A DNA stretch of 64,000 nucleotides from Setomelanomma holmii. Taxonomy: Eukaryota > Ascomycota > Dothideomycetes > Pleosporales > Phaeosphaeriaceae. The DNA is taken from assembly GCA_010015745.1 (NCBI GenBank), contig ML978206.1, positions 159,895 through 223,894 on the forward strand, given 5' to 3'. The position numbers were made by a program, and so were the translations under genes. This document shows, piece by piece, positions 11,486 through 23,171 of this stretch (position 1 is its first letter; each line of letters starts with the position of its first letter). A model generated the notes under the pieces. That model was not told where the DNA came from and made no database searches. It saw nothing but the letters and a program-made list of their open reading frames with translations.

Positions 11486-13831
11486 ATGCGCCAGCTGTCG
11501 CGATTGCTGCGCGTCAATTGCTTCTCTTCATCTCCACTGCGTCCCTGCAGGCCCGTTTCTAGTACCCCGCCTTGCCTTGTTTATCCCACCAAGAGCTTTG
11601 CGACTACTGCAACCCACCAAAGATTTCAGGTCCCGACGCGGAAGAAGCAAGACAACGTTGTCATGGCTGGTGATATGACCACGTTCAAGGGCAAGCCCTT
11701 TGACCGGGCTTCGCTCGAGTCGCTCATGAAGGTGCGCATATTCTATGATTTCGAAGCCCCATGGAGTCACACTGACTTTCGCAGCGACGACTATTCTACA
11801 CACCCGCCTTCGACATCTACGGCGGTGTCTCTGGCCTCTACGACTATGGCCCAGCCGGCTGCGCACTCACAAATAACATAGTCGACATATGGCGGAAGCA
11901 CTTTGTGCTGAAGGAGAATATGCTCGAGGGTAGAGCGCACGCGATCGTATGGAAATAATCTCACTGACAGAAAACAGTTGACTGCACCATGCTCACACCT
12001 CACGAAGTCCTCAAAACCTCCGGCCACGTCGACAAGTTCGCCGACTGGATGTGCAAAGATCCCAAGACGGGCGAGATCTTCCGCGCAGACCATCTAGTTG
12101 AGGAAGTGCTCGAGGCACGACTGAAGGGCAACAAGGAAGCGCGCGGTCAGAAGGTCGAAGTCGAGGAGGAAGATCCAAAGAAGAAAAAGAAGAAGGTCAA
12201 GAACATCCAGGCCATCAAGCTAGACGATGCGCTTGTCCAAGAGATTGAGGAGGTGCTCGCCAAGATTGACAACTACGGTGGTGAGGAGCTCGGTCAGCTC
12301 ATAGAGAAGTACGACATCAAGAATCCTGCAACTGGCGGCAAGCTAGAGCCACCAGTCGCCTTCAACTTGATGTTCCAAACCTCGATCGGCCCATCATCGA
12401 ACATGCCCGGCTACCTGAGACCAGAAACTGCGCAGGGCCAGTTCCTCAACTTCCAAAAGTTGCTCGAATTCAACCAGCAGCAGATGCCCTTTGCGTCCGC
12501 CTCCATCGGCAAATCCTTCCGCAACGAAATCTCCCCACGATCCGGCTTGCTGCGTGTTCGAGAGTTCCTGATGGCTGAGATCGAGCACTTTGTCGACCCC
12601 GAGGGTGGCAAGAAGCACCACAGATTTGACGAAGTCAAGGATGTCGAGCTCGAGCTTCTCAATCGGGACGTGCAATTGGCTGGCAAGACACACGTCGAAA
12701 CCACGAAGATCGGCAAAGCTGTCGAGTCTGGCCTTGTGGACAATGAGACCCTTGGTTACTTCCTCGCCCGTATCCAGCAATTCCTCTTCAAGATCGGTGT
12801 CGACCCAAAGAAAATTCGCTTCCGACAACACATGGCAAATGAGATGGCGCATTACGCGGCAGACTGCTGGGATGCTGAGCTGCTCACATCTTTCGGCTGG
12901 ATAGAATGCGTCGGCTGTGCTGATCGCAGCGCATACGATCTGTCGGTACACATGAAGAAGACTGGCGCACCTCTCGTGGTCCGCGAGCCAAGGAAAGAGC
13001 CGCTCAAGGTCGAGGAATGGCAATGCGATCTCGACAAGAAGAAGTTTGGTCCCAAGTTCAAGAAGGATGGCAAAACCGTAGAAGCTGCCATCGAGGCGCT
13101 TTCCCAAGCCCTGCGCGAGAAGCTTTCGCTGGATCTGGAGAAGGAAGGCAAGATTGTCATTGACGTGCCAGGCGTCGGTGATGGTAAGGTTGAAGTGCCG
13201 AAGGAGCTCATCACAATTGAGAAGCGCACAAGAGTCGAGAATGTACGAGAATACACACCCAACGTCATCGAGCCGTCTTTCGGTATCGGCCGTATATTCT
13301 ACGTAAGTTCTCTGGTCGATTTGTGTTGCAGCGACTGACAGTAACAGGCTCTGTGCGAGCATCTTTACTGGACACGTGAGCAAGATGAAGCTCGTGGTGT
13401 TCTCTCGTTTCCCCCGACAGTTGCGCCAACGAAGGTTCTCATCGTTCCACTCAGCTCACACGCCGACTTCAAGCCATTCGTACGGACACTGAGCGACCAG
13501 CTTCAAGAGCTTGGTATCTCCACTCGAGTCGACGATTCCGGCGCGTCCATCGGCAAGCGATACTCGGTGAGTCAATGATACAGCACTGTTCAGGACAGTC
13601 TACTAACGGGAGCAGCGTAATGATGAGCTCGGTACGCCTCTAGGCATCACCATTGATTTCCAATCCGTCAAGGACAATACATTCACATTGCGAGACCGCG
13701 ATTCGACGGAGCAAGTTCGTGCCGGCTTGGATGAGATCACAAAAGCTATCTCAAGTCTTGTAAATGGCAAGGAGAAGTGGTCGGATATCGCCGCGCGGCT
13801 GCCCAAATTCGAGGGTCAAGAGGTTGACTAG
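11486..13831 (+). CDS. GRS1: Glycyl-tRNA synthetase, likely dual-localised
   Basis: Class II synthetase that charges glycine onto tRNA-Gly. Five exons (11486-11731, 11785-11929, 11978-13302, 13348-13566, 13616-13831), joined by introns of 45-53 nt that all preserve frame, give 716 residues. FDIYGGVSGLYDYGPAGC marks the start of the catalytic core. Motif 2 is FRNEISPRSGLLRVREF and motif 3 is EPSFGIGRIFY. The anticodon-binding domain follows (VAPTKVLIVPLS, DDSGASIGKRY). A Lys-rich insert lies near residues 155-165. The first ATG (11486) opens a 59-residue Arg/Ser-rich extension typical of a mitochondrial presequence. A second in-frame ATG at 11663 (MAGDMTTFKGKPF) would give the cytosolic form. 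Homology is certain; the two-start use is inferred from family precedent and layout. Confidence 0.93.
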
Positions 13832-15806
13832 GAATGGTAGAAAGTTCTTAAACCATTTAGTAGGAAGCCTGTTCACACGAAGCACGCTCCATGAGAGCAA
13901 TAGAGAGACGTCTGGTGGAAGGCATGATGACGCCATGTGCTTCATGCACTTGCCGTTGGCACCTTCCCTTCTAATGAGAACTTCCACCACCATCATGCCA
14001 TTCTAACCTTTTCCCCTTCACAATGACTATAGAAAGGTACCTCTACCATTCCCCGCTTTCTTTCTAATTTTCGAATCCTTCGACCCGACATTGACGAGCA
14101 GCGCGCCTTGCCCGTTGCAGTCACCCCTTACACACTCGCCTACCTCCGTCACGCACTCCCCGTCCCAGTACTCACCTCTGGCGCTGACGTGTTCCCACCA
14201 TCTGGACAAGATAGCCTCACGGAAGTGGCAGGAAAGTTCCGCGCCCCTGTTCACTACCTGGGAATTCGGATGGCCAATGAACGAAACGCCCGCCTCACTC
14301 TGCTCCAGCAACCTGGTCGGTGTGTGGTTGCCGACGAGTGAGGCATGGCCGAGCTCGAAATGACATGCCGCGCATGGGGCAGGATGTCACGGACGACCGC
14401 CACAGCCATGCATGTTCGCCAGCGTGGTGTATCGCTGGGTTCCCCAGGTATGTGTCACCAGACTCACTACCCATTATCAAGAGCTTCTTGTTCGAGATAC
14501 GGGAACACCGACGAGCGTGGCGGCGACAAGATAGATCCTGACAAAGGTTACATTGAGCTGATTGCGAGTGTCGTAAGCTACGAGCACTGATGTCTTGAGA
14601 GCCCACAGAGCGACCGCATCCCTCGAGTACGCTCAAACCCCTGATGCAGGACTACTCGCAGCAACCACCCCCGAACTTCTGCGGCCGGACGGCATCTTCC
14701 CGGCAACAGCGACACCAAACATTTCACCTCTTTTCATAAAGTGACGTTTGAACTTCGACATGGATATATGATCACCATTGTAGTATTTTTCAGCTACAGA
14801 GGAGCAAAGTAACCCACGATCTCAGGGCATGAAAGCAGTTGTCGACTGGATGACTGGTTCCTGTTTCCGACGGGGTGGTTGAGCGCCGATCGTCCGAACC
14901 CCACGCCGCCGGACTGCTTGCTTGACCCGGCAGCAAGGCTATACCAAGCTGCAACACTCACGCATATTATTCGATGTCTACCGAAACGCGAAACATCCAG
15001 GTGGCCGTAAGGTAATTAGATTTTGCATTGGCTTGCAGGATCATCTCCTACCTACTGCAGGTGACGATCCTGTTCAGGCTCAGGTCTGCCCGCGGACGTA
15101 CCCCTCCAACCATGACTAGCCCGCACTGCCGCACCTCACCGAAATTGCGCATCTTCTCATGGCCTGAGAGAAAACCGCCATCCGTATTCGAGAGGTGGCG
15201 CTTGTCTGACGGTATGTGCTGCTTACGACACGTCTTCAACATGCTTCGGCATCTGCTCGAGATTTCATAATTCTGTTTGCGGCAGTGTGGTCATCAGTCC
15301 GAGGGTTCAGCGCATTGCTGCATGCCCCAGTTTAGTGCGACCATCGTACTTCAGGATTCTCACTGCCTATCCCATCGTTTCAGGATACGGTCGAGACTGG
15401 CTGCTTAGCTATTGCTCTGCTACCATATCCGATCGCCCCTTGCAGCTCCACCACCAACAGTCGGCATACCAGTGGGGAAGAAGCAACTCACGCCAGCAGC
15501 TGTTTGTTCCGCCATACCTCGTCACCGGCATTTCATCCACCGATTGGAGAATTTAACTAACTGCTCGCATTACACTCCTAAAACTCCACGAACCGTCCAG
15601 GATCCCAGTTGTCACCCAGCCCAAGCGACATCGCTTACACCGTGGGACCCGGAACGTTATACCTCAGCATCGCTCGGCCTGAGCAATATGGATGCATCCA
15701 TCTTCAAACTTACTCTAGACGCGAATAGCAACTAAAGTTTTGCTGTTCACAACTGATACCAAGCAAGCAAAGTGACTACACAACCACAGTCACATCTCCC
15801 GACGAA
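13832..15806. other. Gene-poor stretch with possible relic coding sequence
   Basis: No intact gene. Between 14090 and 14740 the plus strand has protein-like segments in shifting frames (for example VTPYTLAYLRHALPVPVLTS near 14114-14175 and LLRPDGIFPATATPNISP near 14675-14725), interrupted by stops, as expected of a decayed gene. I do not recognise the family. From 14750 to 15800 I see only short open frames without support; the end is the presumed promoter of the methyltransferase. Confidence 0.35.
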
Positions 15807-17227
15807 ATGGTTGAGGATGCGCCACCACCCGAGAGCTCGGTAGCAGCTCACACGGCGGCATCTCCACCCAAACGCCCACGAGCTGACTCAAGTAGCTCAA
15901 CATCACTAGAGTCGACGTAAGTCATCATTACTTTTGTATGATTTCAGCCGGACGCTTGCACGTCTCACGACCTTGTAGATTGTGACCTCATTGGTGCATT
16001 CGACAATAACAGCAGGCTACACATCGCGAAGAACTCTACTAACGCTGTCATCGTAGTCGATCCATACGCACACTAGCATCAGGCGATCTAGAGTATATTC
16101 ATGAGAATGGACGGACGTATGGCAATCAGACATACTATCTGCCCTGCGTCTACATGCCAAACGACGACTTCAGGCAGCAGGACGTCATGGCACTACAACA
16201 TCAGGTCTTTGTGCATGCACTCAAAGGCAAGCTCACGACTACGAAACCACTCCCCACAACTCGCAGGATTCTCGACCTGGGAACTGGGCCTGGGCACTGG
16301 GCGGTCGCTATGGCTCAGCAGTATTCACACGCAGAGGTCGTCGGTATCGACATGACAGAGTGGGATGTCGATACAACTGAAGCGACGCTCGGCGGCTCCA
16401 AGGTCACCTGGGAGATTGATGACTTGGATGTCTGGGGTCGAGATCCGGATGTTGACACCTTGACTTCCTGGCCCGAACGATATGACTTCTTCACTGAGAC
16501 CACCAACCGAAATCCGCTGGACACTTCGCCGAACAGATCTAGGTCACAGAGTGGCCCAGAGGGTGAAGGCTCAGTCGAGTCATTGATCCCCAATCCTTTT
16601 GTACTCGCAGGTCAGCCTGAGCCCGGCTGGCACTTCAGCGAACCCTATGAGCTCATACACCTCCGAAACATGAAAGGGGTCTTTACACACTGGGAGGAAG
16701 TTTACACCGAGATCTACAAGAGTTTGTCGCCAGGCGGCTGGGTCGAGGTCGTAGATTACGACTTCGGGCACATTCCAATGCCCACTGACTCGACCGACCC
16801 GTCGACACTACCCTTGCCGACAGTCCGCAGACTCTACAAAGCCGGTATCGAAGCGTCGTTCAAGTCTGGTCGACCACTGGGCACGTTCTACATGCACTCA
16901 TCCTACCTCGAAGAGGCCGGCTTCACAGACATACAGACCACGACTGTCAATGTCCCCGTCGGACAATGGCCTGAGGACGAGACGCAGAAAATGATTGGCA
17001 AACTGATGCTTGTGGTGCTGATGGAGCATTTTGAGGCAGGCATGCCCCGATTGTTGACAAAGTATGGCGACAAAGATCGCACATGGACGTTGAAGGAGGT
17101 CATGGCGGATATTGCTGTTGCAAGAGATGAGATCGTCGACTGGTGTGGTAGGGCGGAGAGGGGTGAGGTGGAAGGATGGTGTGCGAGTTTCAAGTGGATC
17201 ACGGGGAGGAAAAGCTGGCACGATTGA
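15807..17227 (+). CDS. LaeA-like class I SAM-dependent methyltransferase
   Basis: Putative methyltransferase of the fungal LaeA/UMTA-like group. Exon 1 (15807-15916) encodes a Pro/Ser-rich leader. A 140-nt intron (15917-16056, GTAAGT...TACTAAC...CGTAG) leads to exon 2 (16057-17227), for 426 residues. The join gives STRSIRTLASGDLEYIHENG, and the E-x-G-R-x-Y segment is the usual entry to this family. Motif I is RILDLGTGPGHWAVAMA. The acidic residue of motif II is in VVGIDMTEW, and a late motif reads SLSPGGWVEVVDYD, matching the family's L-x-P-G-G-W/Y. It lies upstream of a P450 remnant and an MFS gene, a setting often seen in accessory metabolism. Whether the protein regulates secondary metabolism or methylates a small molecule cannot be told from sequence. 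Confidence 0.8.
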
Positions 17228-17774
17228 GATGTAATTGGAGGTGGATTAGTATGGCATAATATTTATGGTGATTTCTACTTTTCGGAGCTTGCCTGGTCAT
17301 GTCACTCAGCCTCGACGAGGAGCGCATTGAAGGCTTGTGGATGTCGGTGGTACGTGGCGCTTTCGGCTACGTGGAACCATTGACTGTTTACAGAGAGATA
17401 TCGCCTTCCCCGAGACATTTCGGCATATCGTAGTCCTTGATCTGTGATATTAACGGTGTAAGCCGCATGTTCAGTCGCAAAGAAGCGTGAGCCTTCGAGC
17501 AATCAAGTTTGCGCCTGAGGCAGTGAGGGGCTGGGTGCTACAGCAGCCTAATCTCAAAAAAGCTAATGGGCACATTTTCAAGCATACCTATGGCATTTGA
17601 TAGGTAAATAAATCTCAGTGTCGCTAGGATACTCAGCTAACATAGATTCCGACTCACTTCGACAAGTTGTACATCCAGCTGGTGATGTGAAGACCATACT
17701 TATAGAAATATCTCGTTGTCTGCTTGCACAACACGGCTGTTGCGGCTGAAGTTGTCTACCTCTCAATCCGTGCA
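17228..17774. other. Intergenic region between methyltransferase and P450
   Basis: No supported gene. A 66-codon open frame on the minus strand (17302-17502) looks somewhat protein-like but has no recognisable motif and no flanking exon. Confidence 0.3.
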
Positions 17775-19700
17775 ATGTCTCAAGCAAGCTTTTCTGAACC
17801 TCTTAGCCTTCTAATACCAGTGCTACTTGCTGGCTACTTTATTTTCAAGGTTCTACGCTCGGTCATCGGGAACAGCACCTTCCACCTGGCCCACCAACCT
17901 GGCCAATAATTGGCAACGCTCACCTTCTTGCGGCTGGAAAAGTTCACCTCAGGTATGATGCGAACTCATAAGTCGTATGCAGAGGAGCCAGCTGAAAACT
18001 AGTGTGACAGACTGAAGGAACTAGCTGAACAGTATGGTTCCGTGTTTTCGCTCAAGATTGGAAAGTCTACTATGAAAGTGCTAAACGATCCGCATGCCAT
18101 CTTCGAACTCATACACAAGAAGGGCTCCTTGTTTGTTGATCGTCCGGAAGACCGACACTGGGAACTTGCATACAATAACGAGATCCTCTCATTGATGCAC
18201 GATGGTGATTCATACAAGGCAATGAGAAAGATAGTGCAACAATTACTTTCGCCTCGGAACTTAGACACGAGATTTCAGATGATTCAAGAAGCTGAGTAAG
18301 TTGAAGAGATTAGTTGCGATATCAGCTAAAGTTTTGCAGGATCAATAGATTCATGTTGGATCTGCTCGAGAAGCCAGAAGACTTTGATGCGAGCATCAAA
18401 CGCACCTCTGCTTCGATCGCTAGCATCATCCTGTACGGCTTTAGAGCCACCAGTTCCGATAGCTTTTGGGCAACTGTAGGCTAAGCATCTCCTTCGTCCT
18501 CTAAATGGAACTTTAATTAACATGCACAGGCCGTATTCGACACAATGACAAGGGTGACTCCTTCTGCTACACCAGTTGACAGACAAGGCTAAAGAGCACC
18601 TCCAGTTCAACAAAACCCTATCACCCGGCAAATACCTGCCCACTACCCAATTTCCTTTCTTGAGATACATCCCTGACTATTTCGTGACTTCGAAAGATTT
18701 CGCGAAGCAGACGTACCGCGAGACGACTGCAGTTTTTGCGCACGCATGGGAGCTTGTCGAGACGAGACGAAAGTACGGCGATATACGAGAATCGCTCACC
18801 GATCGCCTGCTCGACGGATCAGTTGTACCCGACATTCCCTTAACTGACGAGCAGATCAACTCTGGTATATTAGGAGCAAGCTATCAGGGTGGCGCGGAGA
18901 CGACAACGGGCCATACGCTGACAAACCTCCTCTTCTTAGCACAAAACCCGCACTTTCAAGACAAAGCAAGAGTGGAGCTGGATCGTGTATGTGGAAAGAC
19001 AAGCATGCCACAGTGGTCGGATTTCGAAAAGTTGCCATATATAAACTGCATTGTTAAGGAAGGCCTTCGCATTCGCCCTGTGTAAGTTCTGTGACCCGAA
19101 ATTGCTTCGAGCTCGCATTTTGACTTATCCTTAGTACACCAATCGGCGCCCCTCATTGTGCAAAGGAAGATGTTTGGTACAATGGCATGTTGGTCCCCAA
19201 AGGAGCCACAATCATACGTCAGTGTTACACTCCACTTTGATTCGAGAAGTATACTGACTTCCTACCTTGCGCTTTCCCAGTACCCGCGTATGCGCTCAAC
19301 TTCACGTATCATGATGATCCAGAAATCTACAACCCGGATCGATACCTCAACCACTCGAAGCTTTCCGCTGCCCTTGCTGCTTCTCCGGATTATGGCAACC
19401 GCGATCACTACACGTTTGGCTCAGGCCGGCGGAACTGCGTGGGTATTCATCTCGCAGAACGCACGCTTTGGCGTATGATTGCTCAGATTTTGTGGGCGTT
19501 CAAGATCGAGCGGATCGTCGATGAGTATGGTCGATGAGTATGGCAAGCCGATTGAGCTAGACCAGTCTGCTTATACGGATGGCATGCTTCTGACGCCCAT
19601 GCCTTTTAGAGTGCGCCTTGTACCGAGAAGCTCGGAACATGCTGAGATTGTAAGGACTGCCGTGGCCAACAATAGGGAATACCTACAGCAGTGGGAGTAG
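17775..19700 (+). pseudogene. Cytochrome P450, disrupted in three places
   Basis: Microsomal-type P450: an N-terminal membrane segment (LLIPVLLAGYFIFKVL), the Pro-rich hinge PPGPPTWPIIG, the I-helix region with GGAETTT, and the haem loop FGSGRRNCVGIHLAERTLW with its cysteine. Introns of normal form separate exons, for example 17953-18010 and those ending at 18340, 18530, 19134 and 19280. Three defects break the frame: a one-base shift just before the hinge near 17878-17883 (leading to TAA at 17907); a shift near 18560-18576, where the coding frame resumes only at TTGACAGACAAG; and an exact 13-bp tandem duplication at 19518-19543 that introduces TGA 60 codons before the natural end. Without the duplication the frame continues to the stop at 19698. 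The reductase-facing and haem regions are otherwise conserved, so decay is recent. Substrate and CYP family number are not assigned. Confidence 0.8.
19518..19543 (+). repeat. 13-bp exact tandem duplication in the P450 remnant
   Basis: TCGATGAGTATGG occurs twice head to tail (19518-19530 and 19531-19543). Thirteen is not a multiple of three, so the second copy shifts the P450 frame and creates an immediate TGA. It looks like replication slippage. Confidence 0.95.
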
Positions 19701-20711
19701 TGTTCCTTCCGTTGTGTTTGTTTTCGTGAAGGAGCTGATGCTGCCGCGGTTTTGCTTGTATAACCAGATACAATGTCTTATAAGACGACTTCTGGTCGCA
19801 GTGATAGTGCAGTAGAGAAGGATTTGTGGGCACTAGGTCGTACAATGATCCGCGCACGGCCTGAGTTGAGCCAGCTCGTTCATTAGCAAAGTCTTGCAGT
19901 GTCTTGTATAAATTTACGTCGTGTTAAAACCGATTGTCAACAACGTGAAATCGCCTCTCCACAAAGGCCCACATCATTATGATTCACAAGCGGACCAAAG
20001 TTCAACACCACGACCGAAAACCGACTTTAGGAACACCTAAATGTATGACGTCTTTCTCGTGGGTACGTTGGGTGCCGGGGGGCCCATCATTCGACTTACA
20101 ACATGAAAAATTTACAAGCGGACGAAACTCTCGACACCATGGAACCGCAATCAACTTTCATAAATGCATGACGTATCGCCGGAGCTATGGCATGGTTAAA
20201 AATCAGGCTGGACGCTACGCCTCTCTTGGAAAGAGGACAGGGCCATGCAACAAGATGTGATTGGCCGCTTACATAGCAACGCCCAACGAGCGGTTTCGCT
20301 CGTGCATGTAGCGACATGGCTGTTTCAGTCGCTGTGGTGAAGCGCCCCGAAGACGGACCAATTAACTGCGTGCGGGCGGATTGACAGCCCTATAGGGATG
20401 CGCCAAGCCGATTTGTAAGGAAAGGGTTGCTTGGTGATATGGCTGCTTACGTGCGGACGCACCATGGGCGGTTGTATGTGACGGAGCTTGGAATGAGAAG
20501 TGCAGGTCGGCGAGTAGTGGACTGAGGATAAGTATGGCGTTGTGTCGCGGTCATTTCGATATCATCAGTATCAATTCACCTCACTTCACTCTTCTCTCCT
20601 CTGTCAAGGACACCGCCAGAGCATAGCCTTCACAAAACCACGCAGGTCACCCATTTGCATCTCTATCAAGCTCGCAACAGGTCCTTTCCCCGCTTTGACC
20701 CTACCCCTACC
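19701..20711. promoter_or_regulatory. Upstream region of the MFS gene
   Basis: No gene is visible. It contains the imperfect direct repeat at 19966-20174 (listed separately) and, near 20541-20711, a CT-rich leader typical of fungal promoters directly before the MFS start codon. Confidence 0.5.
19966..20174 (+). repeat. Imperfect direct repeat with paired TGACGT sites
   Basis: Two diverged copies lie about 115 bp apart at 19966-20051 and 20081-20174. Shared blocks in the same order are GGCCCA..TCATT, ACAAGCGGAC, ACACCA, ACTTT and TAAATG(T/C)ATGACGT. Each copy ends in TGACGT, the core of CRE/bZIP sites. The arrangement suggests a duplicated regulatory module ahead of the MFS transporter; similarity was estimated by eye. 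Confidence 0.6.
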
Positions 20712-22577
20712 ATGTCGGCCCTCTTCAGGGACGCCCCGATTGGGCAAATCATCAGATATGCTACTGGCAACCGTTATCTTCTATACCCAGAGGAGCGACC
20801 AGACTTCGAGATCCCGGTCTCATACAACCGTCACGCCCGCCCACTTCCCAAGCGGGCTTCGACCTCAACAACAGAGGCAACGCCGGGGATCGAGCCCGAA
20901 GGTCCTCCTGGCGAAAAGGTCGTGTATCCAGATCCAGAAACCATTCTTGAGAACGAAAAGGGCGACACCGCTAGCGAAGATGAACAGACTGAGCTCGAAA
21001 AGATCCAGACGGCACGCACACAGCATACAATCAGGACACAAATCTCGCGTGTCGGAACGAGGACTGCGCTACAAAAGTCTATCTCGAGAGCAGACCTTGA
21101 ACAGCAGTTCTCCCTTGCATCTGTAGAGCGTGGCCCTTCACGCCCTATCGCGCCCGAAATACTAGACGATGGTACCATCTTGGTCGATTGGTATGCCACT
21201 GACGACCTCGAGAATCCACAAAATTGGGCCTTTGGCAAGAAGGCTGTCGTCCTACTCCAGATCTTGATGTACACCATGGGCGTCTATATGGGCTCCGCCA
21301 TCTACTCCCCCAGTATACCTGGCGTCATGGAACGCTTCGGCGTCGAGATCGGTGCCGCAAGCTTGGGTCTCTCAATGTATGTTCTCGCATACGGCATTGG
21401 ACCACTCCTGTTCTCGCCACTCAGCGAAATCCCCATCATTGGACGCAACCCACCGTACATCATCAGCTACGCCATCTTCGTCATTCTGCTCGTTCCGACC
21501 GCGCTGGTCGACAACTTCGCCGGCTTGATCGTGCTCCGCTTTCTCCAGGGTTTCTTCGGAAGTCCCTGTCTAGCTACCGGCGGCGCAACACTACAGGATA
21601 TCTACAGCTTGATCAAACTCCCGTACGTCCTCTCCCTCTGGGCCTTCGCAGCTACATGCGGTCCCGCACTCGGCCCAATCATCTCAGGCTTCAGCGTCGC
21701 AGCCGAAAACTGGCGCTGGAGTCTCTGGGAGATGCTCTGGATGAACGGACCCATCTTTCTATCCCTCTTCTTCTTCCTGCCTGAAACATCGTCCGCAAAC
21801 ATCCTCCTCCGACGCGCACAACGCTTGCGCAAACTAACGGGCGACGAGCGCCTACGAAGCCAGTCCGAAATCGACCAGAAGAACCTGACCCCCCGCGCCA
21901 TCGCCATCGAAGCCCTGTGGCGGCCCTTCCAACTCATGCTCCTCGACCCTAGCATCGCTTTCACAGCCGTCTACACCGCAATCGTATACGGCATCTTCTA
22001 CTCCTTCTTCGAAGCCTTCCCCTTAGTCTACAACGAACTATACGGCTTCAACCTCGGTGAACTCGGGCTTACCTTCTTGAGCGTCACAGTCGGCGTCGTC
22101 ATCGCAATCACCTGGTACTGGTGGTACATTTACACCATCGTGGAGCCCAGCATTCGCGCGCATGGGCTCGGAAGTCCGGAACGTCGCTTGATTCCCGCGC
22201 TGTTTGTAACCTTCCTAGTCCCGATCGGCTTGTTCATATTCGCATGGACGAGTCGCTCCGATGTGCACTGGATCGCATCGTGTATTGGCATCGTGATCAC
22301 GACAATCGGCATCTTCCTCATCATCCAGTGCATCTTTCTATATTTGCCGCTCGTATATCCGCAGTACGCAGCAAGTCTCTTCGCCGGCAACGATTTCAGC
22401 CGAAGTGCGTTGGCCACCGGCGCGATTCACTTTAGCTATCCACTTTTCCATAATTTGGGTGTGGACAGAGGTGTTTCGTTGCTGGCGGGGTTGACGGTGG
22501 GGTGTAGTGTGGGTGTGTATGTGCTTTTCTTCTTTGGGGAGAGGTTGAGGGCGAAATCGAGGTTTGCTGCGAAGTAG
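20712..22577 (+). CDS. DHA1-type MFS drug/H+ antiporter
   Basis: Plasma-membrane exporter of the drug:H+ antiporter-1 family (Flr1/Tpo-like in yeast). The 621-residue protein starts at ATG 20712 (MSALFRDAPIGQIIRY, typical of this group); no ATG lies upstream in frame. A ~170-residue hydrophilic N-terminus ends in DDLENPQNWAFGKK, the usual lead into TM1. Twelve hydrophobic segments can be seen. SPLSEIPIIGRNPPY is the loop 2-3 motif A, FLQGFFGSPCLATGGATLQD lies in TM4-5, and the PALGPIISGF motif C in TM5 marks antiporters. It lacks introns. Its neighbours are a P450 remnant and two redox enzymes, so efflux of a toxic or metabolic product is plausible; the substrate is unknown. Confidence 0.88.
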   Translation: MSALFRDAPIGQIIRYATGNRYLLYPEERPDFEIPVSYNRHARPLPKRASTSTTEATPGIEPEGPPGEKVVYPDPETILENEKGDTASEDEQTELEKIQTARTQHTIRTQISRVGTRTALQKSISRADLEQQFSLASVERGPSRPIAPEILDDGTILVDWYATDDLENPQNWAFGKKAVVLLQILMYTMGVYMGSAIYSPSIPGVMERFGVEIGAASLGLSMYVLAYGIGPLLFSPLSEIPIIGRNPPYIISYAIFVILLVPTALVDNFAGLIVLRFLQGFFGSPCLATGGATLQDIYSLIKLPYVLSLWAFAATCGPALGPIISGFSVAAENWRWSLWEMLWMNGPIFLSLFFFLPETSSANILLRRAQRLRKLTGDERLRSQSEIDQKNLTPRAIAIEALWRPFQLMLLDPSIAFTAVYTAIVYGIFYSFFEAFPLVYNELYGFNLGELGLTFLSVTVGVVIAITWYWWYIYTIVEPSIRAHGLGSPERRLIPALFVTFLVPIGLFIFAWTSRSDVHWIASCIGIVITTIGIFLIIQCIFLYLPLVYPQYAASLFAGNDFSRSALATGAIHFSYPLFHNLGVDRGVSLLAGLTVGCSVGVYVLFFFGERLRAKSRFAAK

Positions 22578-23171
22578 ACGGATGGGGTGGGGACCGCATC
22601 GTAATAGGGGGTGAGAAAGAGGAATTAAGGGAAAAGGTTTTGATTGGTATTATGCACTTTGGAGAAGCGTCTGGGATGCCCAAGTTTGAGTAGTTATAGC
22701 TGTAGCATAATCACATTTCCTTGACCTTGATCAATGTGTTGGTCTTCCCGCCTCGATTCGCATAGCAGCTATTGTCCCGATAAGATCATATCCCTCGCAT
22801 GCCTCGGCAAAGTATGCATGGTCCTAGCTGGCACGCAGGGCGTACTGCCGCAGCTTTGTCATGCTGAGTCAATGTGAAAGGTATCGCATTGGCCAGGTAT
22901 GTACCCGACATGTGTGGGGAACATCACGCGCCATGCGATGATTGGTGAACATTTCAAAATCTGTAACGCTTGCTTGCCTTGCTCGAGATCTGGGGAAAGA
23001 CAGGCATCGACCGAAAGGAAGGAAGGCTCGCTGGCTAATTGATGCATGCCTTGCTACTGGGCGTGCTCACCATCATGCTGTACAAACATGCTGACTTAAG
23101 ACCACTGCCTCAGTCTACGCTATTCTAACTTGTAATATCTCCCTGTGTGTACGCTGAAACCTTAACACCAC
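22578..23171. other. Convergent intergenic region
   Basis: Holds the 3' ends of the convergent MFS and flavin oxidoreductase genes. I see nothing else in it. Confidence 0.4.

Noticed and set aside
12394..13383. 329-codon frame antisense to GRS1
   Set aside because: Shadow of a strongly coding exon; the class II synthetase motifs are on the plus strand.
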